Below the pieces are notes generated by a model that was not told where the DNA came from, did not search any database, and was given only the letters and a program-made list of their open reading frames with translations. Both the position numbers and the translations under genes were made by a program. Below, one piece after another: positions 1-8,610 of a stretch of 64,000 nucleotides of DNA. Numbering within the stretch: the stretch's first letter is position 1; every line of letters begins with the position of its first letter. Source of the DNA: Planctomycetaceae bacterium (GTDB taxonomy: Bacteria > Planctomycetota > Phycisphaerae > UBA1845 > UTPLA1); assembly GCA_006969385.1 (NCBI GenBank), contig CP030884.1, positions 1,240,001 through 1,304,000 of the forward strand. The letters are read 5' to 3'.

Positions 1-2
1 TT

Positions 3-587
3 GAATTACCAGATTTGATCCACAAGTTCATGGTTGAGGAGAAGAGGGCACTAATTGCGTCACTTTCAAGTCCCACGAATCACCTGTCTGAGACGATCGA
101 GTTTGTCCGCACGGGTAGCGCGGCACGCACGCAGTATGAGTCCTTATCAATGCGCCTAAAGCTCACGGTGTTCTGCTTGGTTGCACACGACGTGATAAAA
201 GAAAGTACTGAAACATATGTAAGTAAAGAGCTTCAAAGTATCTTAGGTGGAATCCGGAGTCACTTAATCGACGGAATTCCAATCTCAAAGGAAATCGAGG
301 TAAGGTCGAGGACTTTGGCAGCAGATTTTCTAAAATTGCGAAAGCTTGGTGTGCCAAAGCATATTATTCGTCTCTGCGCTTACCTTCCCTCTGTTATTGA
401 CGCCGCAACCGGTAATACAAATAGCCTTCCGGTCTGGGAGTCTACTGGTGTTACGGATAATGGCACCGTTTCAGTTTCCAGCTTAACAAAGGAAAGTATC
501 GAGTTGGTTTTTTCCGTAATGCAAAAATCTGATTTCGATGCTGAGAGTGAATTGATTGCCGAGATCTTCCAAGCGTCTATAAAATAA
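3..587 (+). CDS. Unrecognised protein, 5' end outside window
   Basis: The frame is open to the left edge, so the gene probably begins before the window; a TTG at 15 is the first possible start inside it. About 190 residues are visible, ending at a TAA at 585-587. The protein looks soluble and mostly helical, with no signal peptide or membrane segment, and I recognise no domain. Its base composition is clearly more AT-rich than the genes after 1400, and it lies next to an RHS remnant, which suggests a foreign or decaying accessory region. Codon use is coherent over the whole length, so I treat it as a real coding region of unknown function. Confidence 0.5.
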   Translation, partial: ELPDLIHKFMVEEKRALIASLSSPTNHLSETIEFVRTGSAARTQYESLSMRLKLTVFCLVAHDVIKESTETYVSKELQSILGGIRSHLIDGIPISKEIEVRSRTLAADFLKLRKLGVPKHIIRLCAYLPSVIDAATGNTNSLPVWESTGVTDNGTVSVSSLTKESIELVFSVMQKSDFDAESELIAEIFQASIK

Positions 588-613
588 TATTTCTGAGAAC
601 TTAGCTCATTTAG

Positions 614-958
614 GACGTCAAGCAGTTCATCACCGGCCTGATTGGGTTTGAAACGCAATGCGAATACGTGTACGGCGCGGGTTACGTCGACGAGTTCATC
701 CTCGCGGCCAACCCCAACGACGATGTGCATTACCTGCATCAGGACGCCAACTACAACCTGATCGCACAGACCGACGAAAGCGGCGCGGTGATGTATCAGT
801 CGACGTATTCGCACCGAATTCGAGCGGATTCTGGTGGTCCTCGCATAATAACCGCCGGGCATTTTTATACGTTTGTCAATAAAAATCAGCGGGTTCGTAC
901 CGAATATTGCCGCAGTCGCGTACAATATAAGGGTGGAGACGCGTCGCGTACTCCGTGA
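614..958 (+). pseudogene. RHS/YD-repeat protein remnant
   Basis: This frame begins after a TAG at 611 without a plausible start. It contains a segment typical of RHS-repeat proteins just before their core end: YVYGAGYVDEFI, then YLHQDANYNLIA and TDESGAVMYQSTYS. In intact proteins this runs into a YDPYG-type motif and the conserved RHS core. Here the similarity stops after about residue 70 and the rest (to the stop at 956-958) is unrelated sequence. Both the large N-terminal part and the C-terminal core are missing. I read it as a degraded fragment of an RHS toxin or surface protein, left by deletion or recombination. Confidence 0.6.
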
Positions 959-998
959 AAGGAAAGGCTGGGCGTTAGGCCGTGAAAGGAGGACGGGC

Positions 999-1199
999 AT
1001 GTTTGCCGAATTCGATTGGCGCGTCGAGAACATCGCCGTTGCGGGTGCGTTTGCCGTTCCCATCGCCGCCATCGTCGCCTATTACTGGTTCCGCGCGACC
1101 AAAGCGCGCGCCGACGCCGGGCTCAAGCAAACGCTCGCCAAGCGCGGCATGTCTGCCGATGAGATCGAACGCGTGATCAACGCAGGTGGGCAGGATTAG
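999..1199 (+). CDS. Small single-pass membrane protein
   Basis: A 66-residue protein beginning at the ATG at 999, preceded by a good ribosome-binding site (AAAGGAGGA at about 985-993). A longer in-frame extension back to 873 is unlikely because it lacks such a site and overlaps the RHS remnant. Residues about 12-30 form one hydrophobic helix. This is followed by a basic stretch (RATKARAD) and a short cytoplasmic helix with the pattern KRGMSADEIERVI, which looks like a regulatory or protein-contact tail. Function unknown. It converges with the phosphoesterase gene on the other strand. Confidence 0.6.
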   Translation: MFAEFDWRVENIAVAGAFAVPIAAIVAYYWFRATKARADAGLKQTLAKRGMSADEIERVINAGGQD

Positions 1200-1313
1200 C
1201 GACTTCCGCACCGCAATTATTGATGCGACTTAAATGAGTATGGCGACGATCCGTGTTTGCGAAAGATGACGATTGGATCGTTCTTAGGGGGACACGCGAA
1301 AAGAATCGTTGAC

Positions 1314-1363
1314 TGTGGCACGGGCGTCTCGCCTGTGTTCACCGAAGACACCGCAGTGCCACA
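1314..1363. repeat. Imperfect inverted repeat in intergenic gap
   Basis: TGTGGCAC at 1314-1321 is mirrored by GTGCCACA at 1356-1363. The intervening sequence holds GGGCGTCTCGCC, a motif that recurs near 2975. It lies between two convergent genes and belongs to the short hairpin repeats scattered through this chromosome. Confidence 0.55.
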
Positions 1364-1420
1364 ACAATTCTCTTTGCCGATCGACTTAGCAGCCCGAAAC
1401 ACCGTCAATCGTTCTTTCGC

Positions 1421-2785
1421 TCAATCGTCCAACGTGTTCACTCCGTCCGCACCTTTCTTCAATGTAAACGCGTCAAACTCTTTACCGTCGGCCGTGCGGG
1501 CGATGTATTGAATCGTCTTGCCGTCGACGTGAATCACCTGATAGAGCTGCTTCTGCTCGCCGCTCACCTTCATCCGTTCGCGCGCTTTTTCATCCACTTC
1601 GTACATCTTCGGCCCGCTGACGGAGACCACGTAAACGGTGCCGCCCTTCTCCGAGCGCCAATTCACGCCTTCCGGCACATTTTCCTCCGGCGCGATGAGA
1701 TTGCTGCGGCCGTAGGTATGGTCGTGACCGGTCAACACCAAATCGACATGATGTTTGTCAATAATCGGCTTCCATTGATCGCGCAAGACGGGGTTATCGC
1801 GACGCTTCGCCATCGAATAAATCGGATGGTGGAACGTGAGAATCTTCCACGTCTTGTTGGTTTCACTCAGTACCTTATCGAGCCACTCGATCTGCTCGGC
1901 GGTCTGTTCGTTGGAGTTGAGCGAAACCAAGCGGATGTTTTGATAGTCGAGGTAATAGGCCGATTCTTTCAAATCGCCGGGGCCGTTTTCGGGAAACGTA
2001 AACGTCGGCTGCCAGTGCGGGGCGAGCATGCGTGTGGTTGAGATGCCGAGCACTTTCTTGCGTGTGTACTCGTGATTACCCGGCGTGGCGACGACGGGAA
2101 TGTGCGCGTTGATGAACGAGCCTGCGTGAAACCATTCGCCCCACTCGGCATCGCTGCGCGCGTCATTCACCAGGTCGCCGGCGTGTAACATAAACGCGGC
2201 ACGAGGTGCGTCGGCAAAGGCCTCGCGAATCACGCGCGACCACATGCTGCGCACTTCGTTCTGCGAATCACCGAAATAGACAAAGTAAAAGGGTTCGTGA
2301 TCGGTCGGCGCCGTCACGAACTGAAACCACTCGCTCCAGTTGTTGTCGCTACCCACGCGATACGCATACTTCGTCGCCGGTTGCAAATCCTTAAACACCA
2401 CGCTGTGTTGATGACAGCGCGACAAATCCGACTCGAACGGTTCCGTCGTCGCCGCGTGTCGGCTTGCTTGTTTGCGAAAGTTCGGCCCCGGACCGGCAAC
2501 GGCGATTTCGGCACTCGCCTTTGCGACCTCCGTCGACGAACGCCAGGTAACGGCCATGCTCGTGGTCGGGTCGCCCGACCAGCTCAGCACGATGCGATCG
2601 GGCGTGACGCTCGGCGCATACATCTCGGCCGGTTGCCGCGCAGGTGGTGCGGTGTGTTCGTGATCGTCACCGTCATGGGCGGATGCGGTGTTTGCAGTCA
2701 ATAAACACGTCGCAATCGCCCAAATCAATGGCAAGGAAACGTGAAAACGGCGCGAACCGAATCCTGAACGAGCGTAATGCTTCAT
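1421..2785 (-). CDS. Purple-acid-phosphatase-like metallophosphoesterase
   Basis: A 454-residue exported phosphoesterase. An N-terminal signal peptide (hydrophobic stretch about residues 18-36, ending ASA) is followed by a His/Asp-rich linker. Next comes a fibronectin-III-like PAP N-terminal domain (about 55-160) and a calcineurin-like metallophosphoesterase domain. The metal-binding motifs are all visible: FGDSQNE (D173), HAGDLVND (D204), GNHEY (N237/H238), HHPIYS and GHDHTYGRS. The family hydrolyses phosphate mono- or diesters with a two-metal centre. The product probably acts in the periplasm or outside the cell, for example in phosphate scavenging, although the substrate cannot be told from sequence. 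It is a stand-alone gene transcribed away from the AmrS gene. Confidence 0.85.
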   Translation of the reverse strand: MKHYARSGFGSRRFHVSLPLIWAIATCLLTANTASAHDGDDHEHTAPPARQPAEMYAPSVTPDRIVLSWSGDPTTSMAVTWRSSTEVAKASAEIAVAGPGPNFRKQASRHAATTEPFESDLSRCHQHSVVFKDLQPATKYAYRVGSDNNWSEWFQFVTAPTDHEPFYFVYFGDSQNEVRSMWSRVIREAFADAPRAAFMLHAGDLVNDARSDAEWGEWFHAGSFINAHIPVVATPGNHEYTRKKVLGISTTRMLAPHWQPTFTFPENGPGDLKESAYYLDYQNIRLVSLNSNEQTAEQIEWLDKVLSETNKTWKILTFHHPIYSMAKRRDNPVLRDQWKPIIDKHHVDLVLTGHDHTYGRSNLIAPEENVPEGVNWRSEKGGTVYVVSVSGPKMYEVDEKARERMKVSGEQKQLYQVIHVDGKTIQYIARTADGKEFDAFTLKKGADGVNTLDD

Positions 2786-2927
2786 AAGTTGGCAATCCCC
2801 TTATTGGTGAGTGATTCTTCGCATCGCGCGGCGGCGTTAATAACCGCGAACGTGCCCGATCTTAACCGCATTCGGCCAATACCCAACCGAAGCAGAATTT
2901 TGGGTGCGAGCATGCTTCGGACTCGAT

Positions 2928-2998
2928 CATGGGGAGCGTCGCCGGTCCCTCTTTGCGTATTCTTTTTCCTCACCGGCGAGACGCCGATGCTCCCCCAT
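2928..2998. repeat. REP-like inverted repeat between divergent genes
   Basis: CATGGGGAGCGTCGCCGGT (2928-2946) pairs imperfectly with the sequence ending GATGCTCCCCCAT (2972-2998), separated by an AT-rich loop. It fills much of the 300-bp gap between the phosphoesterase and AmrS genes. Apart from this element and presumed promoters, I see nothing else in 2786-3086. Confidence 0.5.
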
Positions 2999-3086
2999 AA
3001 AAATCGATGACACGACGGAATCTCCCAGAAATCAACCGCCCCGGCGTGTTAGAATTTGGTGAAGGAAGCGAATTGAAACGAGGTAG

Positions 3087-4205
3087 ATGATGTCCACCGA
3101 CTCCACCACGATGCGCGACTTGCTAGCCGAAAACACCATGCCGGCGGCGGACGACCTGATCGTGCGTGAAGCGGCGGGTATTCGCTGTTTGGCCTGCGGG
3201 CATCGCTGTTTGGTAAAGCCCCATCGCGCCGGCACCTGCCGCGTGCGCTTTCACGATGGCGAAGCGTTGCAAACACCGGCGGGTTACGTCGCGGGCATTC
3301 AAGTAGACCCCATTGAAAAGAAACCCTTCTTCCACGCCTACCCCGGGCGCGACGCCCTCTCGTTCGGCATGCTCGGTTGCGATTTGCATTGCAGCTATTG
3401 CCAGAACTGGGTGACGTCGCAGGCCCTGCGCGATAAGCAGGCGATCGCCATGCCCAACCGAATCGGCCCCGACGAATTGGCCGAGATCGCCATCGCGCGC
3501 AACGCACCCGTTGTCGTATCGACTTACAACGAACCCCTGATCACCAGCGAATGGGCCGTGCAAATCTTTGAACGCGCGCGAGCGCGCGGTCTCACGTGCG
3601 GCTTTGTCTCCAATGGCAACGCCACGCCGGAAGTGCTGCGTTACTTGCGACCCTACGTTGATTTATACAAGGTCGATCTCAAGAGCTTCGACGACAAACA
3701 CTATCGCGAACTCGGCGGCGTATTGGAAAACGTATTGAGCACGATCGAGATGCTGATGGAGTTGGGCTTTTGGGTGGAGATCGTCACGCTGGTGATTCCC
3801 GGTTTCAACGACAGCAGCGAAGAACTCACGCCGATCGCAAAGTTCCTCGCAGGCATTTCGCCGACCATCCCCTGGCATATCACGGCGTTTCATCCCGATT
3901 ACAAAATGGGAGACGTCGGTCGCACGCCGCCCGCAACGCTGTTGCGCGCTTACGAGATCGGTCGCACGGCGGGTTTGCATTACGTTTACCCCGGTAACGT
4001 GCACGGTCGCGTCGGCGCTTTGAAAAGCACGCACTGCCCCAACTGCAACGCGGTCGTCATCGAGCGCGAAGGGCTACGCGTGAAACACAACCGCATGAGC
4101 CAACCCGGACGGTGCCCCGACTGCCAAACCGAGATTCCGGGCGTTTGGGAAGACCAACCGCCTAAGCGATCGACCGGTAGCGGGATACCGATGCCGCTGT
4201 ATTAG
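3087..4205 (+). CDS. amrS: AmmeMemoRadiSam system radical SAM enzyme
   Basis: A 372-residue radical SAM protein. The 4Fe-4S motif is GCDLHCSYCQNW, with C98, C102 and C105 in the CX3CX2C spacing. It follows a family-specific N-terminal Cys cluster (CLACGHRC, C34/C37/C41 and C51) and the phrase DPIEKKPFFHAYPG. A second zinc-ribbon-like pair (CPNC and CPDC) lies near the C-terminus. These are the hallmarks of the AmmeMemoRadiSam (PflA-like) family, which reductively cleaves S-adenosylmethionine; its substrate is unknown. The start has GAGG six bases upstream of tandem ATGs. The usual partners (Memo and AMMECR1 proteins) are not adjacent, although a protein with a possible AMMECR1-like domain is encoded at 43586-45583. 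Confidence 0.9.
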   Translation: MMSTDSTTMRDLLAENTMPAADDLIVREAAGIRCLACGHRCLVKPHRAGTCRVRFHDGEALQTPAGYVAGIQVDPIEKKPFFHAYPGRDALSFGMLGCDLHCSYCQNWVTSQALRDKQAIAMPNRIGPDELAEIAIARNAPVVVSTYNEPLITSEWAVQIFERARARGLTCGFVSNGNATPEVLRYLRPYVDLYKVDLKSFDDKHYRELGGVLENVLSTIEMLMELGFWVEIVTLVIPGFNDSSEELTPIAKFLAGISPTIPWHITAFHPDYKMGDVGRTPPATLLRAYEIGRTAGLHYVYPGNVHGRVGALKSTHCPNCNAVVIEREGLRVKHNRMSQPGRCPDCQTEIPGVWEDQPPKRSTGSGIPMPLY

Positions 4206-4495
4206 GACGGTTAGACCCCGTCGCGATTTGACGAAATGCGACACACACAATGCGCTGAAGTGACGCACGTACGCGACGCGCCGTTACAACCCTACGCATC
4301 GTTACAGCCCGCAAGCGCCGGTAATACACCGACGCTTCTTTCCATACACACATTCTTATGGGCCGCGACCAACTTCGTCGCCGCGATTTTGACGCTGGAC
4401 CAGCGCGTGCCATTTATCCCCTCGATGGAACGCAGTCGGGAATAACCTGCCGCGTGAAACAACCGGAACTCATGACCGAGTGGAGAGGGGAAACC

Positions 4496-5308
4496 ATGAT
4501 CAATCGCAACACGCAACGCATCGCCGCTTTAGCCGTTCTGACGAGCTTCGCTTTCGCCGCGTCGGCCCAAGCCGCCGTTTACTCTTGGCAATGGACGCCC
4601 GCGACCACCGATGGCACCGGCGTAGGCGTTAGCCATAAGGCAGGACGCATTAATAGCGTAGACGCCAGCTTCGATAGCAACACCAACCGCCTCACCTGGA
4701 TGGTGAACTTCGGCGACGTGCCGAACTACAGCTGGCTCGAGACCGAAGGCTTCACGCTCGCCATCAACGGCGGCCCCAACCCCAAGGGTCACGCCGGTGA
4801 AATGGCACTGCTTTACTTCGACGCATCGGGCAACACGCCCGTGTTGAGCGCTTACGCTTACAACGGTTTGAATAACTTTCGCTCTTACGAAGACGGTTCG
4901 CCGCGGAACGGTCGGCAAAATCCCGATCGCATCGTATCTTCGCTGCTTGGCACCTCGTGGATTAACGACCTCGTCGTTCGCACCGAAGCCGACGGCACCC
5001 GTACATTGGGCTTTGATATCGACGCCTCGATCATCAACAACCACATTCCGACCGAACCGGGCCCCGGCGGCGTTGGCGAATGGACCGGCGTTGCCTTCGG
5101 CGACACGATCGGCGTGTGGATGCACCCCTTCGCCGGCCTCGACACCCGCTATGGCAATATCTCGCGTTACCTGCGCGACTGGGACACCAAGAAAGAAGGC
5201 TGGCTCGATGGCACCGACTTCAACACGGTCCCGGAACCGGGCACCGTCATCCTACTCGCCCTCGGTGGTGCCTCACTGATCGCCCGCCGCCGCAAAGCCA
5301 CTGCCTAA
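4496..5308 (+). CDS. PEP-CTERM sorting-signal protein
   Basis: A 270-residue secreted protein. The ATG at 4496 is preceded by GGAGAGGGG and followed by a clear signal peptide (residues about 8-25, ending SAQA-A). An upstream in-frame ATG lacks this spacing. The body is beta-rich with many Asn, Gly and Asp residues and no recognised domain. The C-terminus is a canonical PEP-CTERM signal: VPEPGT, a hydrophobic helix (VILLALGGASLIA) and an Arg-rich tail (RRRKATA). Such proteins are exported and then processed by an exosortase, usually in bacteria that make extracellular polysaccharide. No exosortase is present here. The 290-bp gap upstream (4206-4495) shows no other gene, and a strong terminator follows. 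Confidence 0.88.
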   Translation: MINRNTQRIAALAVLTSFAFAASAQAAVYSWQWTPATTDGTGVGVSHKAGRINSVDASFDSNTNRLTWMVNFGDVPNYSWLETEGFTLAINGGPNPKGHAGEMALLYFDASGNTPVLSAYAYNGLNNFRSYEDGSPRNGRQNPDRIVSSLLGTSWINDLVVRTEADGTRTLGFDIDASIINNHIPTEPGPGGVGEWTGVAFGDTIGVWMHPFAGLDTRYGNISRYLRDWDTKKEGWLDGTDFNTVPEPGTVILLALGGASLIARRRKATA

Positions 5309-5338
5309 AGGCTCGCTCCACCATCCACTCTCACCGCA

Positions 5339-5378
5339 ACGCCCGCCGCCGATTCCGGCGCGGGCGTTTTTTGTTTTT
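5339..5378 (+). terminator. Rho-independent terminator of PEP-CTERM gene
   Basis: ACGCCCGC (5339-5346) pairs with GCGGGCGT (5360-5367), followed by a run of T broken by one G. It lies 30 bases after the PEP-CTERM stop codon. Confidence 0.85.
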
Positions 5379-5425
5379 ACCTGCGTTTGAAACTATGCTG
5401 ACGCTGCGAAAAGTGTGACGCTAAA

Positions 5426-5473
5426 TCGTGCTTTAGCACGACTACACGCCGTGGCACCGGTTTGCAACCGGTG
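5426..5473. repeat. Two adjacent hairpin repeats (REP family A copy 1)
   Basis: TCGTGCTTTAGCACGA (5426-5441) is a perfect hairpin. At 5451-5473 follows GTGGCAC plus the CCGGTTTGCAACCGG core, the first copy in this window of the most abundant repeat family. Both lie between the PEP-CTERM terminator and the nucleotidyltransferase gene. Confidence 0.7.
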
Positions 5474-5587
5474 TTCTTCGCAACCTGAATGAGCCTTGCA
5501 AACATCAGTTGCTTGTTGATGTTGAGCCAGACCAAAGACTCATGAGAAGTATTGCTGTTACTCGAACCGCAACCTCGGACCTAACCT

Positions 5588-6835
5588 ATGCATCTCGTTG
5601 TATTCGAAGACTACGGATTCAAGAACCTGCTACCGCTCGTTTATACGCGGCCCGTGTTTAAGCTGCGCTGCGGGTTTGACGCGCTGTTGCACAAAATCGA
5701 GACGGCCTTCGACCAACCAGTCGACGCGACGTTGGTGCGCGCTTCACTGCGCGACGCCTTTCACGCCCGTAACGAGCGCCCCGTTATCGGTATCGATGCC
5801 AAGACGGATTCCGACGATCAACTGTGGATCAACGGCCGCGCGTTGATGACTGCCCCGTTTGAGATTCCGGCCAACAGCGCCGCATGGCATGGCGATACGC
5901 TGGTGGCCGCGCGCGTAAATGCCGCGACGGCAGACAAACTCGCCAATGCGCTGCTCGAAAACAAGGCCCATACACTCGATGCGCTGCGCGAGCTTAACGA
6001 TGCGAACGTTGCACACGACCTCGCACATATCGTTGACTATCCGTGGAACCTCGTGCATGCCAACGCGGCGGAAATCACGCGGCAATTCGCGACTGTCGAA
6101 TCGACGCATGCCGGTCGCATCGATGACGGCGTGCATATGTTAAATCCGCAGGCGATTCATATTGGCAGCGGCAGCCGCCTGATGCCGTGTACGGTACTCG
6201 ACGCCGAGAACGGACCGATCTACATCGACGATCATGTGACGGTGCGGCCCAACGTCACGATCGCGGGGCCGTGCTACATCGGCTCGCATTGCACCATTCA
6301 ATCCGGCGCGAACATCCGCGCAGGCACCAGCCTCGGCATGTGGTCGAAGGTCGGCGGCGAAGTCGAAGAAACGATCATCCACGGCTATTCCAACAAGCAA
6401 CACGACGGCTTTCTCGGGCACAGCTACATCGGTGAATGGGTCAATCTCGGTGCCGACACCGTCACTAGCGACTTGAAGAATACCTACGGCAACGTGCAAG
6501 TGCCCATCAATGGTCGCCTTGTCGATAGCGAAGAAATGTTCGTCGGCTCGATCATTGGCGACCATACTAAGACGGGTATAAATGTGGCGTTGCCCACGGG
6601 ATGCGTCATTGGCTTCGCGTCAAATATTTTCGTCAGCAGCTATCCGCCCAAGTTCGTTGGCAGCTTTTCATGGTTGACGGATGAGGGGCCGCACGTGAAT
6701 GACGCGAAGCGCGCGTTGCAAGTCGCCCACAAAGTCGTCGCACGACGCAAGCGGGAGATGTCGGAGAAGGAAGACGCGCTGTTTTTGTCGATTGTGGAGC
6801 AGGCGTTGGAGTTTGAGTTTGGTGGGAAGAATTAA
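5588..6835 (+). CDS. GlmU-family sugar nucleotidyltransferase with left-handed beta helix
   Basis: A 415-residue protein starting FEDYGFKNLLPLVYTRPVFKLRCG, as in the alternative GlmU family found in Bacteroidetes and planctomycetes. The N-terminal half (about 1-190) is a diverged nucleotidyltransferase fold. The C-terminal half (about 190-370) shows hexapeptide repeats (IYIDDHVTVRPNVTIAGPCYIG and following) that form a left-handed beta helix, as in sugar-phosphate acetyltransferases. Likely role: forming UDP-N-acetylglucosamine or another activated sugar for envelope polysaccharide, in the cytoplasm. Whether both activities are retained cannot be judged from the sequence. The start has only a weak ribosome-binding site. 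Confidence 0.8.
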   Translation: MHLVVFEDYGFKNLLPLVYTRPVFKLRCGFDALLHKIETAFDQPVDATLVRASLRDAFHARNERPVIGIDAKTDSDDQLWINGRALMTAPFEIPANSAAWHGDTLVAARVNAATADKLANALLENKAHTLDALRELNDANVAHDLAHIVDYPWNLVHANAAEITRQFATVESTHAGRIDDGVHMLNPQAIHIGSGSRLMPCTVLDAENGPIYIDDHVTVRPNVTIAGPCYIGSHCTIQSGANIRAGTSLGMWSKVGGEVEETIIHGYSNKQHDGFLGHSYIGEWVNLGADTVTSDLKNTYGNVQVPINGRLVDSEEMFVGSIIGDHTKTGINVALPTGCVIGFASNIFVSSYPPKFVGSFSWLTDEGPHVNDAKRALQVAHKVVARRKREMSEKEDALFLSIVEQALEFEFGGKN

Positions 6836-6952
6836 GCGAGGCGATATTAAGCAAGCGTCACGGCTATGGGGTATTTTGATCGGAAGCGCCCCTCGCCTTC
6901 ATAGAAGGCGGCTCTGCGGCGCGCCTCAAGACGCAAGCCCCAGGCCTCTCTC

Positions 6953-7993
6953 CTACCACTCAACACCCAGCATCAAACAATTCAACCCGCTACCGATACC
7001 ACAGAATGCAACGCGTTGGCCCTTTTCAAGAAACCCGCGCTCATCGGCTATCGCCGCCGTGATTGGTAGGCTGACGGTGCCGATGTTGCCGAGATATTCG
7101 TACGTAACGAAATCGCGCTCTAGCGGTATGCCGAGACGCTTAAGCACCGCCTCGCGATGGGGGCCGCCGACTTGGTGACAAATCGTGCGATCGATATCTT
7201 CCACGCGCCAGCCGACGGTTTCGAGCAACGCGTGAAACGTCTCTTCCCCGAGATTGACACCGTATTCCATCACCTTGCCCGCGTCGGTCAACATGTACGT
7301 CGGCTTACCGCCCGGTTCGCTTTCGGCGGGGAACCAGCGGCAGAGTTCGTGGTGTTCGGGCTGCGTGCGCATCGCACCGCCCAACAAGCGATGCCCCGCA
7401 GGCGCGAGATCCTTATGACACACCATCACCGCAATCGCCCCGCTGCCGCCGGTAAGCGTGGCCAACTGCAAGCGCAGCGTTTCCATATCGCGCACGTCCT
7501 GCAAGCGATCGATGGTGAGATCGACGATCTGCCGCGCCGATTCACACGAAACGACCAAGCCCGCGCGCATCTGGCCCAACCCGATCGCGCTGGCCACTTG
7601 CACGATCCCGTTCATCACGCCGAGGCATGCGTTGGACACATCGAAGACCTGCGTGTTGGATTTGACGCCGATGGCATCGGCCACGGCACAGGCGTTGGCC
7701 GGTTCGAGCAAGTCGTGGCATACGCCGCCGTACACGACGGCACCGACATCGGCGACGTCGATGTTCGATTTCTCCAGCGCATCGCGCGCCGCCAACGTCG
7801 CCCCCGCCGCCATGGTGGTACCGGGGTTCCAATAGCGCCGCTCGCGAATGCCCGTCAGCGCTTCGAGCTGGCCCACCTGCAAATACATGGCGGAATAGAC
7901 GGACGCCAAGCGCTGCTCCAACGATGCCGACGAGACAACATTGGGCGGCAAGGCATAGCCGATGGCTTCGAGATGGACGTTGTTGAAACGCAT
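6953..7993 (-). CDS. OleA-like 3-oxoacyl-ACP synthase III family thiolase
   Basis: A 346-residue thiolase-fold condensing enzyme. The catalytic residues line up with those of OleA, which joins two fatty acyl-CoAs head to head. E97 lies in LLEPANA, C123 in FDVSNACLGV, H273 in ICHQVGGPH and N303 in YLGNIGTVSLP. Position and spacing of Glu and Cys (26 residues apart) match OleA better than FabH, and the C-terminal GIGSGLNC motif is typical of OleA. Expected product: a beta-keto acid or ester on the way to long-chain olefins or related lipids. The partner genes oleB, oleC and oleD are not in the window, so the actual pathway is uncertain. Confidence 0.8.
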   Translation of the reverse strand: MRFNNVHLEAIGYALPPNVVSSASLEQRLASVYSAMYLQVGQLEALTGIRERRYWNPGTTMAAGATLAARDALEKSNIDVADVGAVVYGGVCHDLLEPANACAVADAIGVKSNTQVFDVSNACLGVMNGIVQVASAIGLGQMRAGLVVSCESARQIVDLTIDRLQDVRDMETLRLQLATLTGGSGAIAVMVCHKDLAPAGHRLLGGAMRTQPEHHELCRWFPAESEPGGKPTYMLTDAGKVMEYGVNLGEETFHALLETVGWRVEDIDRTICHQVGGPHREAVLKRLGIPLERDFVTYEYLGNIGTVSLPITAAIADERGFLEKGQRVAFCGIGSGLNCLMLGVEW

Positions 7994-8047
7994 GGTTTGA
8001 GGCTCGCGGTTGAAAAACCTAAAATCCTATTCCGCTGAATTATTACC

Positions 8048-8524
8048 CTATTGAGCCGACCTTAGTTTTAGGAAAATTTCAGCACAAAACTCGCTCGCTA
8101 GAGACTCTGCCGTTGTAATCGCTAAGTGATCATCCGTTATCACATTGACAGGGCGACACTTACAGTTCGCCACGAGCAAAAGACAAGCATCTTGCACTGA
8201 ATCAGATTGGATTCCGATGCGATCAGATGAAGCGTACTGCTGAAATCTCGCAGAAAAAAGACGCGCATCGCTTGCCGAAGGGAACATTTTCTGATAGTCA
8301 AGGAATAGAGACTCCTGGAACTTATGCCTGTCAATGGCAGTTGTTGTTCTTGCGACCGTTGCCACCGAAAGCCACGTAAAGAAATAAACCATCTCGTGGA
8401 AAACCGTGGTTCGCTCAGGATCAAGTTGGACAGAGTTAGCGAACTTAGCCAGCCTTGCTCTGGAAAAACTAATGACATAGGAAAAGAGTTTCGATCCTAG
8501 ATTTTGTTCTTTTGACATTGTCAA
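8048..8524 (-). CDS. Unrecognised protein in AT-richer island
   Basis: A 158-residue protein, soluble and mainly helical, with no recognised domain. It has the pattern HEMVYFFTWLSVATVART near residue 45 and several Cys residues in the C-terminal third. Base composition is notably more AT-rich than the flanking OleA-like and glutamate-synthase-like genes. It neighbours another AT-rich unknown gene and a REP-associated transposase. The frame is coherent and codon use consistent, so I accept it as a gene. It was probably acquired horizontally; function unknown. Confidence 0.5.
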   Translation of the reverse strand: MTMSKEQNLGSKLFSYVISFSRARLAKFANSVQLDPERTTVFHEMVYFFTWLSVATVARTTTAIDRHKFQESLFLDYQKMFPSASDARLFSARFQQYASSDRIGIQSDSVQDACLLLVANCKCRPVNVITDDHLAITTAESLASEFCAEIFLKLRSAQ

Positions 8525-8610
8525 TTCGCCTTGATTTTATCAACCATGAAAAATACTCCGCCGCTCACACCAAATCGATCACCATCAAAACAGGATTTTG
8601 GTGGCGCGAA

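Noticed and set aside
4236..4445. 69-residue open frame upstream of the PEP-CTERM gene
   Set aside because: No ribosome-binding site or recognisable features; it lies in the leader region of the next gene.
7157..8038. 293-residue open frame antisense to the OleA-like gene
   Set aside because: It is Arg/His-rich with no domain and lies opposite a gene with complete catalytic motifs; typical shadow of a GC-rich coding region.
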